Of a DNA stretch of 64,000 bases, positions 25,275 through 36,929 are shown piece by piece; position 1 is the first letter of the stretch, and each line of letters opens with the position of its first letter. The notes under the pieces were generated by a model. It did not search any database. It saw nothing but the letters and a program-made list of their open reading frames with translations, and was not told the origin of the DNA. The DNA comes from Diogma glabrata (lineage: Eukaryota; Arthropoda; Insecta; Diptera; Cylindrotomidae), in assembly GCA_963693315.1 (NCBI GenBank), contig OY856186.1:233557046-233621045 (forward strand). Direction: 5' to 3'. Both the position numbers and the translations under genes were made by a program.

Positions 25275-28200
25275 TGTTCACGCATTATCGTGAATTGTTA
25301 AATAGTTTACCTGAAAAATCAAAATATTTTAAATTAGGATCAAAACAAAACCAATTAAAGATTTATAAAATTATGCAAAACATTACCAAAACAATCCTTT
25401 TGAAATGTCAACGAAACTTTCAATTTTGAATTGACGTGTTCGGTATATTTTGATCATTCATTCGATATTTTCAATTTTCACATTGAATTTATGTGTTCGT
25501 TATTCTATATTATTAATTCGATAGTTTCGAGATCGTTGGTAAACTTGACAGCTGTGATTTGTAGAGTTTTGGCTTTCTATAAAATGGACTGTTTTTGGTA
25601 GTTTTGCTCTCTTATTCTTCGAATCGATACCTGAATATCAAGACTGTGTTTTTATTGTGAAAAATAAAATTGTAAATTAATGTAACAAATAAATTAGTTA
25701 ATTGTTAAAATAAAGTTAAATTAATTTGTAAATCGTACAATGGAAATACTTGGTGTTTTCAATTAAAATATCATCGTAGTATTGGATGATTAACAAAGGG
25801 TTGATGAAATCACGCTGTCTCTCCGCCATTGTTAAGCAACAAACAAAACCAAAAAGCTAAGTATTCTCTAATTATTTCCGTGTCATCTTGTGGTATATAA
25901 AAATTACTTGTTCCAGTTATCATTAATTATAAAGCAGTCGTGATTTATCATAGAATTCGTCGATTACAACAATTTTAACAAATTAAATGTTCCAGTCATT
26001 GTCAAATATAAATTGTTAAATATAAGCAAGATTCTTCGTTATGCAATTTGAGTGTTCCAGTCATCGTTAATGTGAACCAGTCTTGATGTATCATAAGTTT
26101 TAAAGGACATTTATTCTTCGTTTATAAAATGTTCAAATTCTTCGTTTACAATTAAATTGTTTGCTTCATCATGTTAGCAAGATTCATTGATTACAATAAT
26201 TTAAGTACTCCAGTCATCGTTAATTATACGCAGTGGTGATTTATCATAGAATTCGTCGATTACAACAATTTGAATGTTCCAGTCAGCATTAATTATGAAC
26301 CAGGCGTGATTTATCATAAGTTTTAAAGCAAGATTCATCGATTACAATAATTTAAGTACTCCAGTCATCGTTAAATATAAAACATCAAGCAGTCTTGATG
26401 TATCATAAGTTTTAAGGACATTCACTCTTCGTTATAAAATGTTCTAATTCTTCGTCTACAGTTAAATTGTTTTGCTTCACCAATATAAGCAAGATTCGTC
26501 GATTACAACAATTTAAGTGTTCCAGTCAACATTAAATATAAAGCAGTCTGCATTTATCATAAGTTTTAGAGACATTTACTCTTCGTTTACAAAATGTTTT
26601 AATTCTTCGTTTACAATCAAATTGTTTTGCTTCACCAATATAAGCAAGATTCTTCGTTTATGCAATTTGAGTGTTCCAGTCATCGTTGTTTATGAAGCAG
26701 TCTTGATGTATCATAATTTTTAAGGACATTTACTCTTCGTTTATAAAATGTTCTAATTCCTCGTCTACAATTAAATTGTTTACTTCATCATATTAGCAAG
26801 ATTCATTGATTACAATAATTTAAGTACTCCAGTCATCGTTGATTATAAAGCAGTCGTGATTTATCATAGAATTCATCGATTACAACATTTTTAAGTATTC
26901 CAGTCATCGTTAAATATAAAACATCAAGCAGTCTTGATGTATCATAAGTTTTAACGACATTTACTCTTCGTTTATGAAATGTTCTGATTCTTCGTTTACT
27001 ATTGAATCACTTGCTTCATCAACATAAGCGGAAGTCATCGATTACAACAATTTTAAGTATTCCAGTCATCGTTAAATATAAAACATCAAGCAGTCTTGAT
27101 GTATCATAAGTTTTAAGGACATTCACTCTTCGTTATAAAATGTTCTAATTCTTCGTCTACAGTTAAATTGTTTGCTTCACCAATATAAGCAAGATTCGTC
27201 GATTACAACAATTTAAGTGTTCCAGTCAACATTAAATATAAAGCAGTCTGCATTTATCATAAGTTTTAGAGACATTTACTCTTCGTTTACAAAATGTTTT
27301 AATTCTTCGTTTACAATCAAATTGTTTTGCTTCACCAATATAAGCAAGATTCTTCGTTTATGCAATTTGAGTGTTCCAGTCATCGTTGTTTATGAAGCAG
27401 TCTTGATGTATCATAATTTTTAAGGACATTTACTCTTCGTTTATAAAATGTTCTAATTCCTCGTCTACAATTAAATTGTTTACTTCATCATATTAGCAAG
27501 ATTCATTGATTACAATAATTTAAGTACTCCAGTCATCGTTGATTATAAAGCAGTCGTGATTTATCATAGAATTCATCGATTACAACATTTTTAAGTATTC
27601 CAGTCATCGTTAAATATAAAACATCAAGCAGTCTTGATGTATCATAAGTTTTAACGACATTTACTCTTCGTTTATGAAATGTTCTGATTCTTCGTTTACT
27701 ATTGAATCACTTGCTTCATCAACATGAGCGGAAGTCATCGATTACAGCAATTTAAGTATTCCAGTCATCATTAATTGTGAAGCAGTTTGATGTATTATTA
27801 GTTTAAGGGCATTTATTCTTCGGTTACAAAATGTTCTAATTCGTCGTTTACAATTGAATTGTTCAAATTAAATGTTCCAGTCATTGTCAAACATAAATTG
27901 TTGAATATAAGCAAGATTCTTCGTTTATGCAATTTGAGTGTTCCAGTCATCGTTAATGTGAACCAGTCTTGATGTATCATAAGTTTTAAAGGACATTTAT
28001 TCTTCGTTTATAAAATGTTCAAATTCTTCGTTTACAATTAAATTGTTTGCTTCAACATATAAGCAAGATTCATCGATTACAATAATTTAAGTACTCCAGT
28101 CATCGTTAATTATACGCAGTGGTGATTTATCATAGAAGTCGTCGATTACAACAATTTGAATGTTCCAGTCAGCATTAATTATGAACCAGGCGTGATTTAT

Positions 28201-28599
28201 CATAAGTTTTAAAGGCATTTATTCTTCGTTTCTAAAATGTTCTAATTCGTCGTTTACAATTGAATTGCTTTCTTCAACAATAAAAGCAGACTTTGATTCT
28301 TATAATTTAAGTGTTCCAGACTTCGTTAAATATGAATCAGTCTTGATTTATCATAGGTATATAAATGTCTACACTTCGTGTACCAGCTGTTCCAGTTCTT
28401 CGTTAACAACTCAATTAGTTGTTTCATCATATGCCAACACTTCGTGTACTTCAACAATAGTCTGTACCAGTTTGTAATCAGTATTGAATTAAAAGGAAAT
28501 TCTCAAGAGCCGAATCGAAGTTTTTTATCGTTATGAAAGTTGATGCTCCTTCAACCCTTAATCTTCAATTCCACAATACAGTCCACTAAGAAGCATTCA
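25275..28599 (+). repeat. 3' LTR of the BEL/Pao-like element
   Basis: Same length and, by eye, the same sequence as 18803-22127. This indicates a recent insertion or recent gene conversion. It is followed by the ACCCC duplication at 28600-28604. Confidence 0.85.
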
Positions 28600-28622
28600 A
28601 CCCCCATGGCATTACAGTAAAT

Positions 28623-31483
28623 TTACGGAGAATTTAGAAATTTGTTAAACAAATGAGTCTTGATTTTATTTTTAAATAATGAGATTCGTTGTTCTAATTT
28701 AATATCAGTATTCAAATTATTAAACAATATTAGGCCCCGACAGAGAATATTATTAAATCCAAGATTAGTTCTGTAAGTTTCAACAAAAAAATTAAGATTG
28801 CCTCTTGTTGGATATTCATGAATATCGTTCACCAGTATTATACGTTGGTTATGTTTGAGCATGCCTTACTTTATTTTAAAAACTAGAAGAAGGAGCTCAT
28901 ATTCGTGAATCACTGTAATTGGCAGCTTATCAATACCGTATAATTGCTTAGTTGGGTGAAGTTGAGGCAGCCTATATATGGTCTTAAATATTTTGTTTTG
29001 AATAATTTGCAGTTGTTTCAGTTTTGTAGCACCAGCACAGTTCCAAACTGGATTCAAATACAACAATCTAGGGTAAATATATGCAAAATACATTGACCAT
29101 AAAACATTTTTACTAACAATATTTCGTGTTCGGTATATTGCAAATATATATGGAGAGATATTTTTTATAATGGTGTCAATTTGTGTATGCCAGTTAAGCT
29201 TAGAATCTATTTCAAGACCCAAGTACTTAACAGACGATACTCGTTTGATAAAATTATTCAAAATTTGAATTTCATTAGGCAACTCTGAAGTGTTTTGTTT
29301 GTCAAATATGAAGAAATTTGTTTTATCAAAATTCATAGACAGCAGATTGTGAGAAAACCAAAAATGAAGTTTTAGAAGATCATTTCGAACGTGCTCTAAT
29401 ATATTTGATAGTGATTTTCCAGGATACACAATTGCAATATCATCTGCATATAGTTGCATTTCACCATGTATTTTCAAGTTAAAAATATCATTAATGAAAA
29501 TGTTAAATAACACCGGTCCCAGAATAGAGCCCTGTGGCACACCTTTTTTAACTGTTCTTAAAATACTTTTAGAGTTATTTATATTAACATACTGTTTGCG
29601 ATTGTTCAAATATGATTTGAACAAGTTTAGGGAAAGAATATCAAAACCCAGTGATTTCAATTTTTCTAAGAGTATTCGATGATCGACTGTATCAAAAGCT
29701 TTTCGCAAATCAATAAAGACAGCTAAAACATGGTCACCATTATCAATTCCTTTACGGATAATTGAAATTAGTTGAGTAGCTGCTGCTAGGGTGTTCGAGG
29801 ACTTAGCGAAGCCAAATTGGTTCTTGTGTATAACACTGAACTTTAACAAAAATTCCCGTACGCGCAAAAATATTAATTTTTCAAGAACCTTGGCAAGGAC
29901 TGATACGACTGAAATTGGACGGTAGTTAGAGCAGAGTAGTTTATTACCTGATTTATAAACTGGTGAGACCTTGGCAATTTTGAGTGAATCTGGAAATACT
30001 CCAGTTCTAATAAAATTATTAAAAAAAAACATAACGGTATTGCAAAATAATTTATGAAGTTTTTTAAGAACCGCACTGATATTCCGTCATGCCCATTAGC
30101 GGAATTTCCATTTAAACAACGAACAGTTTCTTTTAACTCTTCACTGTTAGTAGATTCCAAACTAAAGTCCTCAGGAAAATCATAATTCAAATAGGCTTTA
30201 AAGTTGTCAGTTTCATTAGGTTTTTGTACTAAGTCATTACAAGCATTTACAAAATAATGATTAAATTTATTTGCAATGATTTCGCTGTCAGTAATCAATT
30301 CATCATTATCTTGTAACATTTGTATATTGCATCGCACACTTTTTCGATTGAATACAAGTTCATTAATAGTGGACCAAAACTTAATTGGATCATCGATTGA
30401 ATTTAATAATTTTCCTGTGTAATGTTGTTTTTTTGCAAAGGTAATCATGTTGCTTACCTTATTTCTGTATAATAGAAACTGATTTCGTAGATAAATGTTA
30501 CTAGGATATTTATTAAATTTCTTAAAATAGTAATCCCGTTTTTTCATAGCATTAAAAATTTCACAATTCATTCATTCGTTTGTAAATTTATCTGTAATAC
30601 ACTGGGTTTTAACTTTTTTATTTTTTGGAATTATATTAGTAATACAAGACACAAACCCATCAAAACAAGTAAGATTGAGAATATTATTAAGTTCCAAAGA
30701 CTTTTTTATTTTATCAAAATCAATGACTATCTTAACTATCGGCGGTTTTGTTATAACTATTTTTGTATTGACACTTAATAATAACATCTGATGATCTGAT
30801 AAACAGGTATCACCGATAGATAAAATATATTTATATTTACATAAATCTGTCAAAAAATGATCAATTATAGAATTCGAGTTATTAGTTTTATAAGTTGGAA
30901 AATTTAAATTAATATTATTTAAAATACAATAGCCATTTGAACACACTGTACTTACATATCTATCAATTTTATCACTAACATTTAATAAATTTAAGTTTAA
31001 ATCGCCAACAACAACACAATTTTTATTTGAGCCCAGAAGATTATCTAGCTTTATTAAAAAATTATCAACGTTAGAACTCGGGCTTTTATATACTCCACAT
31101 ATTTTCATTTTTGATGAGACCAAATTGACAACTAAAATATTATTGTCATCAAAACATTCATCATAATCAACATAACCGATAATACCGTTTCTAATGAACA
31201 CAGAAACTCCACCTCCTCTCTTAAAATCTCTTACTGAATGAAATGATGTGAATCCGTTAATGTTGGTAATGATTTTTTCTTCCTCGTACAGCCATGTTTC
31301 AGTAAGAACAAGTATATCGATATTGTAATTGAAAGATGAAATTAATGTATATAATAAGTTCAATTTATGACGTAAGCTGCGAATGTTTATGTAGAGAATA
31401 TTAAGTTGGTAATCAACTGAAGTAAAGTTAATTGTGTTGTTATACTGGATTTTTACGTTATTATTAGCAATTGATGAATTCAT
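28623..31483 (-). pseudogene. LINE-A ORF2: endonuclease and reverse transcriptase, lightly damaged
   Basis: The N-terminal part (31483-30572) is an AP endonuclease domain with LNILYINIRSLRHKL, TETWL, VVGDLNLN and SDHQMLLLSV, the expected Asn, Glu, Asp and terminal SDH landmarks. The RT domain (about 30040-28866) shows NYRPISVVSVLAKVLEKL, FIDLRKAFDTVDH, GVPQGSILGP and the catalytic YADD at about 29440. Three lesions separate the pieces: a one-base frameshift near 30573, another in an A/T run near 30030, and an in-frame stop at 28866-28868. The remaining C-terminus ends at 28623. It would copy LINE RNA at nicked target DNA. RT order and lack of RNase H suggest a Jockey/CR1-like clade; that is inference. 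Few lesions imply fairly recent activity. Confidence 0.85.
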
Positions 31484-31488
31484 TGACT

Positions 31489-31859
31489 TTATTTTTTAAT
31501 TGTATTTTTACGGGTTGACCTAGTGGTTTTTGTATTAATTAAATGATCAGCGTTGGAGTTATGAATTTCGTCCTTGTATTTATTTTTAACGAATAGCAAA
31601 TCAGCTGACGATTTGATTTTATGAATTTTAGACAAATTATCTTCCGCTGTTTTTACTAGAACACAATTATTTTGAAACCACGCAAATTTGACAATTTTTT
31701 CAGATTTCAACTTTCTTGCCTCTTTTATAAGAATCAAATTTAAAGAGGTTAAGTGATGCACAAAATGTATTTGGTGATCATCACCGGGTATACCGATTTC
31801 TTTTGAAAAAATTTCAATACCTTTACATGCCCTTAAGATATCAAATTTCAATTTAATAC
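31489..31859 (-). pseudogene. LINE-A ORF1, C-terminal part
   Basis: Open on the minus strand from the mariner junction to a stop at 31489, six bases before ORF2 starts. It begins with KFDILRACKGIEIFSKEIGI and ends lysine-rich. Across the mariner its frame continues that of 36930-37321 when one copy of the TA target is counted. The region resembles the RNA-binding C-terminal half of LINE ORF1 proteins, which coat the LINE RNA; that role is inferred from position and charge. Confidence 0.7.
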
Positions 31860-32037
31860 TAGGTCATTCAATAAGTCCGTAGGATGACACATAGATGGCG
31901 TTACTAGAATTTTTTCCATATGATTTTTATTTAGTACTAACCTTCAAACGATACGTCTATAAATTTGACAGCAATCTGACTATTTATTCGTGAGTTATAG
32001 CATTTTGTGTGAAGCAACTTTTGTTTTTGAAAAAAAA

Positions 32038-33138
32038 ATGGAAAAAAGTGAATTTCGAATTTTAATAAAGCATTGCTTTTTGATGAAAAAAAATACAGTG
32101 GAAACCAAACAATGGCTTGATAAACATTATCCAAACTCTGCTCCATCGAGACAAATGGTAGAGAAGTGGATGGCTGAATTTAAATGTGGTCGTACCAGCA
32201 CAAAAGATGCAGAGCGCAGTGGACGCCCAAATGAGGCTGTTATTCCAGAAAACATAAAAAAAATCCACAAATTGGTTATGAACGATCGCAAATTGAAGGT
32301 GCACGAAATAGCTGACATTGTAAAGGTAGCAGATGGTAGTGTTTATACCATTTTACATGAACATTTGGGTATGCGAAAGCTCTGTGCAAATAGGGTGCCG
32401 CGTGAGCTCACAGTCGACCAAAAACAACAACGAATCGATGCTTCGGAGGAGTCTTTGGCACTGTTAAACCGCAATAAAAGGGAATTCTATCGTAGATATG
32501 TGACAATGGATGAGACATGGCTTCACAATTACACACCAGAATCCAAAAGACAGTCAGCTGAGTGGACAGCAGTCGACGAACCGAATCCAAAGCGAGCAAA
32601 GACGCAGCAGTCGGCCGGAAAGGTGATGGCGTCTGTATTTTGGGATACGAACGGAATAATATTCATCGACTATCTCCAAAAAGGAACCACCATCAACAGC
32701 GAGTATTACTGTGAACTTTTGGATCGATTGAAGGCTGAAATCGCAAAGAAACAGCCACATTTGCAAAAAAAAAAAGTGTTGTTTCACCAAGATAATGCAC
32801 CGTGTCACAGATCGATGAAAACGATGGCAAAATTGAATGAATTACGCTTTGAATTGCTTACCCACCCACCATATTCTCCAGATTTAGCCCCCAGCGACTT
32901 TTTCCTGTTTTCAGATCTCAAGAGAATGCTTGCTGGAAAGAAATTTAAGTCCAATGATGAAGTAATCGCTGAAACTGAGGCCTATTTTGACGAGAAAGAG
33001 AAATCGTACTATAAAAGTGGTATAGAAAAGTTGGAAAATCGCTATACTCGTTGTATCGCCCTCGAAGGCAACTATCCCAACAAACAATTAACCGTCCTGC
33101 AACCGTTATCTGATCGACCGATTTCAACTATACGGTAA
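32038..33138 (+). CDS. mariner transposase, last codons displaced by an insertion
   Basis: The ATG at 32038 (MEKSEFRIL) is the natural start; an upstream in-frame GTG at 31990 adds residues not usual in the family. The N-terminal DNA-binding region (residues about 1-110) has two helix-turn-helix segments. The linker motif RVPRELT precedes the catalytic core. Catalytic acids are D158 in TMDETW, D252 in FHQDNAPCH and D287 in SPDLAPSDFF, giving the DD34D spacing of mariner. The enzyme cuts and pastes the element at TA dinucleotides. Codons 1-346 are open. At 33076 the CACTA-like element replaces the expected last two codons and stop, which survive at 36855-36863, and adds about 20 foreign residues before a stop at 33136. 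Whether this tail abolishes activity is unknown. Confidence 0.9.
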   Translation: MEKSEFRILIKHCFLMKKNTVETKQWLDKHYPNSAPSRQMVEKWMAEFKCGRTSTKDAERSGRPNEAVIPENIKKIHKLVMNDRKLKVHEIADIVKVADGSVYTILHEHLGMRKLCANRVPRELTVDQKQQRIDASEESLALLNRNKREFYRRYVTMDETWLHNYTPESKRQSAEWTAVDEPNPKRAKTQQSAGKVMASVFWDTNGIIFIDYLQKGTTINSEYYCELLDRLKAEIAKKQPHLQKKKVLFHQDNAPCHRSMKTMAKLNELRFELLTHPPYSPDLAPSDFFLFSDLKRMLAGKKFKSNDEVIAETEAYFDEKEKSYYKSGIEKLENRYTRCIALEGNYPNKQLTVLQPLSDRPISTIR

Positions 33139-34057
33139 ATAACAAACCGCTAAATTGGTTTTATAACCATCCCACAACGATAAATGGGTATGAATTAGCA
33201 ATTGTATAAACGTTAAATAATGGTTAACCAACAGTACTAAAAACCCTTTTGCGTCAGTTATTGAACCGTTTTGTGCGTATCACTAAAAACTGTAATACAA
33301 TTTATTGTCAATCTTTAAACGGTGGTTAAAATGGTTTGCTGACGGTTTTTGCATTTGACAAAATTTACTTTAAATTTTATTTGTTGTATAATTAAAACCG
33401 TTTTAAGTCAACTTAAAACGGTTCTGTAACGGTGGATCCACAGTTAAGAAGCGGTTTGTAATCTATTAACTTACTCCTTTGACATTTGATTTTTCCAAAT
33501 TGTTATCAGTTTGGCAACGATGTTTTCGTAAACGTTTTGTTTTCGATGTGATATATTTTTAAGGTATAATTAAAATCTATACAATATTTAAATAATAGAA
33601 AATTTTAATGAGGAATCTATGGAATATTATTTTCGTCGTGTTGCGCATTTGTACGTATAAAAATAATGTGCGAATGAAATTTTATGGTAAAAGTTATCTT
33701 TATGTCTCGAAAAATTATAGTGCGCTACATATAAAAGCCAATTCCAAAAAAAAAATTAATACTTTTTCATTATACAGTTTTGATTTTACGTTTTAGAGCG
33801 GTTTTGGAACCGTGTGAATAGCATTGCATATTTTACAAATGGCCACAGTCATGCCAGTTTTCGTTTTCGATCGGTTCGTTTGTGATCTACGAAAAACCGT
33901 TGCTCAACTAAAATTATTGCTTGGTTTGCTTAAGCTCAAAACAAACCGTCTACTAACTACGGCTATTCACTGTTTTCTTTTTAACAAAAGAATATGGTTT
34001 ATAAATCATAACATTTGAACAGTCAATTTTAAGGCATCCAAAAACCGTTCATAAACT

Positions 34058-34602
34058 CATAGACTAAGAGCCCGCGACGGCCAGACATTCGTTATTTTAT
34101 AAAAGCTGAAAGTTTCTGTGCGCATACCCCCTACTGAGGTAGGAACGATTAGCGACATATGAAGTTTGAATCATGGTGGCTTTGGCAGAGAGCAGGTAAC
34201 AAAGGGGCCTCCATTTTTTTATATATTCTTCGGGGTAGTATTATAAGTCACGTCACCCATTGCCAGACACTTGCTATCGTGGTAACCACCTGCCAGACAC
34301 CCTTAAACACTATCAATTTGTTAAAGTTTAAGGGTGTCTGGCAGGGGGTTACCACGATAGTAAGTGTCTGGCAATGGGTGACGTGACTTCTAATACTATC
34401 CCGAAGAATATATAAAAAAATTAGCTTTTATACTTTCACGAAACTTTGGAGGATCTTTTGATACCTGCTCCCTGCCAAAACCACCATTATCCAAACTTCA
34501 TTTGTTGCTAATCGTTCCTACCTTAGTAGTGGGTATGCGCAGAAAAACTTTCAGCTTTTATAAAATAACGAAGGTCTGGCTGTCGCGGGCTCTTGATCTA
34601 TG
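34058..34602. mobile_element. Foldback MITE, 545 bp, near-perfect inverted repeat
   Basis: Each half is about 260 bp. The outer part carries AGAGCCCGCGAC and the inner part TAAGGGTGTCTGGCAG, with a short loop around ACTATCAATTTGTTAAA (about 34303-34320). Only scattered mismatches and small indels separate the arms. There is no coding frame of substance; an apparent 75-codon frame is within the palindrome. No target duplication is clear, so the superfamily is open. Confidence 0.8.
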
Positions 34603-34846
34603 ATGGATTTTAACTATTGTTTTTTTGTTTAAAATGCCGGTTATCAGGTCATGCGTTTTGACAACGTAGGTTTTGTTTGAACTAAGTTAAGCGTAAAATA
34701 TCATAATTTAAGTGAGAATATTCAAATAGTGTGCAGTTTGTAGTTTTTCAAAATCCTTAAATTTAAAAATAAAGGTGGTTTGATATTGTCTTTAAATTTA
34801 TATTATATATTTATATTTAATAAACAACAAATTTGTTGCTTTTAGA

Positions 34847-34978
34847 ATGTCGTTTACACTTGTAATCATTCATGAAGATGATTCAGAAGCAGATAGTACG
34901 GTACGGATAGATAATGTACGGAACTCGAGCCCTTTCCAGAACTTTCCAGCACTGCAGACCATTTTGTTCGAAAATTGA
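34847..34978 (+). pseudogene. Possible N-terminus of a second CACTA-element protein
   Basis: After a pyrimidine-rich tract ending TTTTAG, an ATG opens a 43-codon frame starting MSFTLVIIHEDDSEADSTVR. This start resembles proteins with an acidic N-terminus that accompany CMC-type transposons in insects, but the similarity is weak. It overlaps the end of the minus-strand transposase remnant, suggesting an internal deletion joined the two genes. It could be chance. Confidence 0.25.
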
Positions 34979-36210
34979 AACTACCGCGGGTCCATCCTAC
35001 CAAACATTTCTTCATTACACCTGAAAAAATGTACCTCTTTTAGTTAAATAAATATCAAAAATTAAACATATTTTTACCAAGATCTAGCAAATGTAACGAG
35101 TCTGCAATTATAAAATCTTCAACCATGTCAATGGGCAGTGCCTCAAGCCTTGATTCATATTTATGGTGATCCGGATCTTCTCTATTTCGAAAGCTCTTAT
35201 CAGTTCTCAATGGGCAATCGATTCGGGGAAAACTCATGTGATGCCCTTTGTTATAATATTCGCCGATTGTAGTACACTTCATGCAGCCATTTTGGGAATT
35301 AAAATAAACAGTACCTTTAACAAATGCTCTTGCCGGTGTATCACAAATGAAGCATCTCACTTTGATTGAAATTTTTTGCTGATATACAACAACGCCATTT
35401 TGCAGACAGTCAACACGTTCTTTGACAAATTCTCCCAAATACTCTTGTGGATCTGCTTTTTTTACACCACTATATATGCCAATTATCATGGGGTTGCTAT
35501 TTGACATATTGACAAATTTGAATAATATTGGCCAAAATTCTGTTAAAGAACTCTTGTAAAGTGGAAGTCCATCGATGTTAAATGAAACCAAAAGCTCATA
35601 TGGCTGTTGAATATCACTAAATATGGTTTTTAAACATCTTTTTAACCCATAATGCCAATACATTCCATAGCCCATTTTTGTTATATTGACGACTGATATC
35701 GACGGTATAGATAAAAACGTTCTCGCATCCATCAACACCGAAATTCGTTAAAATTGTTAACAGCTCATTTACAGCTTGCTGGGAAATTTGGTTCAACAAT
35801 GCCCAATGTTTCAATTTTTTAATGGCCAAATGATTCAAATTATGCTTTTGAATGATTTGTTTTATTGGACACATAAAGTTTGTTTGCTCCTGGACATAAT
35901 TTTAATTTGACGTTGAAGAGATATCATTTGAGCAATTGGTTGTTGAAGATGATGGTACTGAATTTTCATCTAAAAATCTATTTGTATTATTTGGCGCTTG
36001 ATTTGCATTTACTGCCAAGTTTTCATTTTCATTCACAACACAATATGACGGTTCTTCTATTTAAGTTTGATTCGTTGTTAATTTTATTTTATTTAAGATA
36101 GCATTTTTAATCACTTTCACTTTTCGATAATATGTTGTAGCCCGCGTAAATGGTTTGGTCGATCTCCGAAAATTAGATGACCCATGCTTATTTACTTTGT
36201 TTTTAGGCAT
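34940..36210 (-). pseudogene. CACTA-like transposase pseudogene
   Basis: The ATG at 36210 (MPKNKVNKHG, basic N-terminus) is followed by one frame through 35730, broken by TAA at 36061-36063 and 35902-35904. A one-base shift near 35730 leads into the best conserved part (35738-35078): DARTFLSIPS, FNIDGLPLYKSSLTEFWPIL (about residue 50 of this stretch), CDTPARAFVKGT and a CxxC. A 57-nt intron (35021-35077, GT...AG) then joins LLDLG to VMKKCLVGWTRGSFNFRTKW. The NIDGLPLYKSS-FWPIL block followed by a cysteine-rich CDTPARAF segment matches the layout of animal CMC transposases related to Transposase_21. The C-terminal half is missing. It would have mobilised elements with CCCAACAAAC ends; this copy cannot. 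Confidence 0.6.
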
Positions 36211-36929
36211 GATGGAAAACAACATTCAATTCTCCACTAGAAAAAAAATTCGCAAATCGCTGCGTAAAATAGCAATTTTTTTATGAATTCTGCTAATATT
36301 AAAAATTATTTGTTTTATTTTATGTATATCATTAAATGTCAAAAGAACGGTTTTAAACTATTGAATTAATAACCGTTTCCAAACCAAGAATTTAACAGAG
36401 TTATATTGCGATAGTTTGCTAGCAGTTTCTTGACTGATGTTTAAAAACTTATTATTTTAGTTAAATTTTACCAACCAAAAACCGTTAGTTAGTCCATAAC
36501 AAACAACTAAAATTAAAAGGTTAAATTTATGTAATTAAAAAACTGTTAAAATCAATATTATTATTAACCGAAATTCCACGACTTATAAACTCAAAACGAA
36601 TAACGGTTAGTTAACCGCAAAATGTTGATAGTTTATACGGGTGGTTAACCCACCGTTATTTCACAAACACATTTCAACCGATATGATATTTTAGTTTTTT
36701 TACTGTTTCATAACCCTCAAATAGCAACCGTTAAGAAGTAATAGATAAATTCCCAAAAATTTCTAATAAAGTTGAAAATGATCGGTGAAATGCTAGTCCT
36801 GTGACGGTTTTTTGCAACCGCTAGGCTCAACGGTTGGAAATTGTTTGTTGGGATGTTGAATAAAAAAATCGAGTTTTGTCAAAATGTTGTTTTTTTCTTA
36901 CTTATCCTACGGACTTATTGAACGACCTG

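Larger units (their letters stand above)
18803..28599 (+). mobile_element. BEL/Pao-like LTR element without coding capacity
   Basis: Two 3325-bp direct repeats (18803-22127 and 25275-28599) begin TGTTCACGC and end GCATTCA, and appear identical, including the same chance open frames at a constant offset of 6472. The element is flanked by the 5-bp duplication ACCCC (18798-18802 and 28600-28604). Three bases after the 5' LTR lies TGGTCCTTCGAGCCGGA, complementary to the 3' end of tRNA-Tyr. The 3147-bp interior has no gag or pol frame; it is made of minisatellite-like repeats rich in TTCGTCGT. The superfamily call rests on 5-bp duplication, TGTT..CA ends and primer site and is inference. It must rely on proteins from another element. 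Confidence 0.75.
33076..36852 (-). mobile_element. CACTA-like (CMC) DNA transposon, deletion derivative
   Basis: The 14-bp terminal inverted repeats are CCCAACAAACAATT (33076) and its inverse (to 36852), flanked by AT on both sides (33074-33075 and 36853-36854). Both subterminal regions (33080-33450, 33780-34050 and 36340-36845) are dense in AACCGTT and its inverse, the kind of subterminal repeat typical of CACTA elements. A transposase pseudogene lies inside on the minus strand, and a 545-bp foldback MITE lies at 34058-34602. The insertion point is the penultimate codon region of the mariner transposase. The family name comes from transposase resemblance, subterminal repeats and 2-bp duplication together. 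Confidence 0.7.
31862..36927 (+). mobile_element. mariner element, split by a CACTA-like insertion
   Basis: Terminal inverted repeats GGTCATTCAATAAGTCCGTA (from 31862) and its inverse (to 36927) differ at one base over about 25. The left flank is TA; the right flank is now TG, one substitution away. Removing the 33076-36852 insertion and its AT duplication leaves about 1.29 kb, the normal mariner length. It sits in LINE-A ORF1 in the opposite orientation. Confidence 0.9.

Noticed and set aside
20045..28477. Repeated 68-70-codon open frames in the BEL/Pao-like LTRs
   Set aside because: They recur because the LTR and its internal 700-bp block are duplicated; there is no domain and composition follows the minisatellite units.
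18803..28599. Large 6.5-kb spaced direct repeat as a segmental duplication or satellite
   Set aside because: TG...CA ends, a tRNA-Tyr primer site and a 5-bp target duplication identify it as a pair of LTRs.
31990..32037. Upstream GTG start for the mariner transposase
   Set aside because: The ATG at 32038 gives the usual family N-terminus; the extra 16 residues come from the 5' UTR.
32062..33127. Minus-strand open frames of 60-84 codons opposite the mariner gene
   Set aside because: They are shadows of the transposase frame on the other strand.
34159..34386. 75-codon frame with repeated Cys/His/Thr pattern
   Set aside because: It lies within the foldback MITE and its apparent internal symmetry comes from the palindrome.
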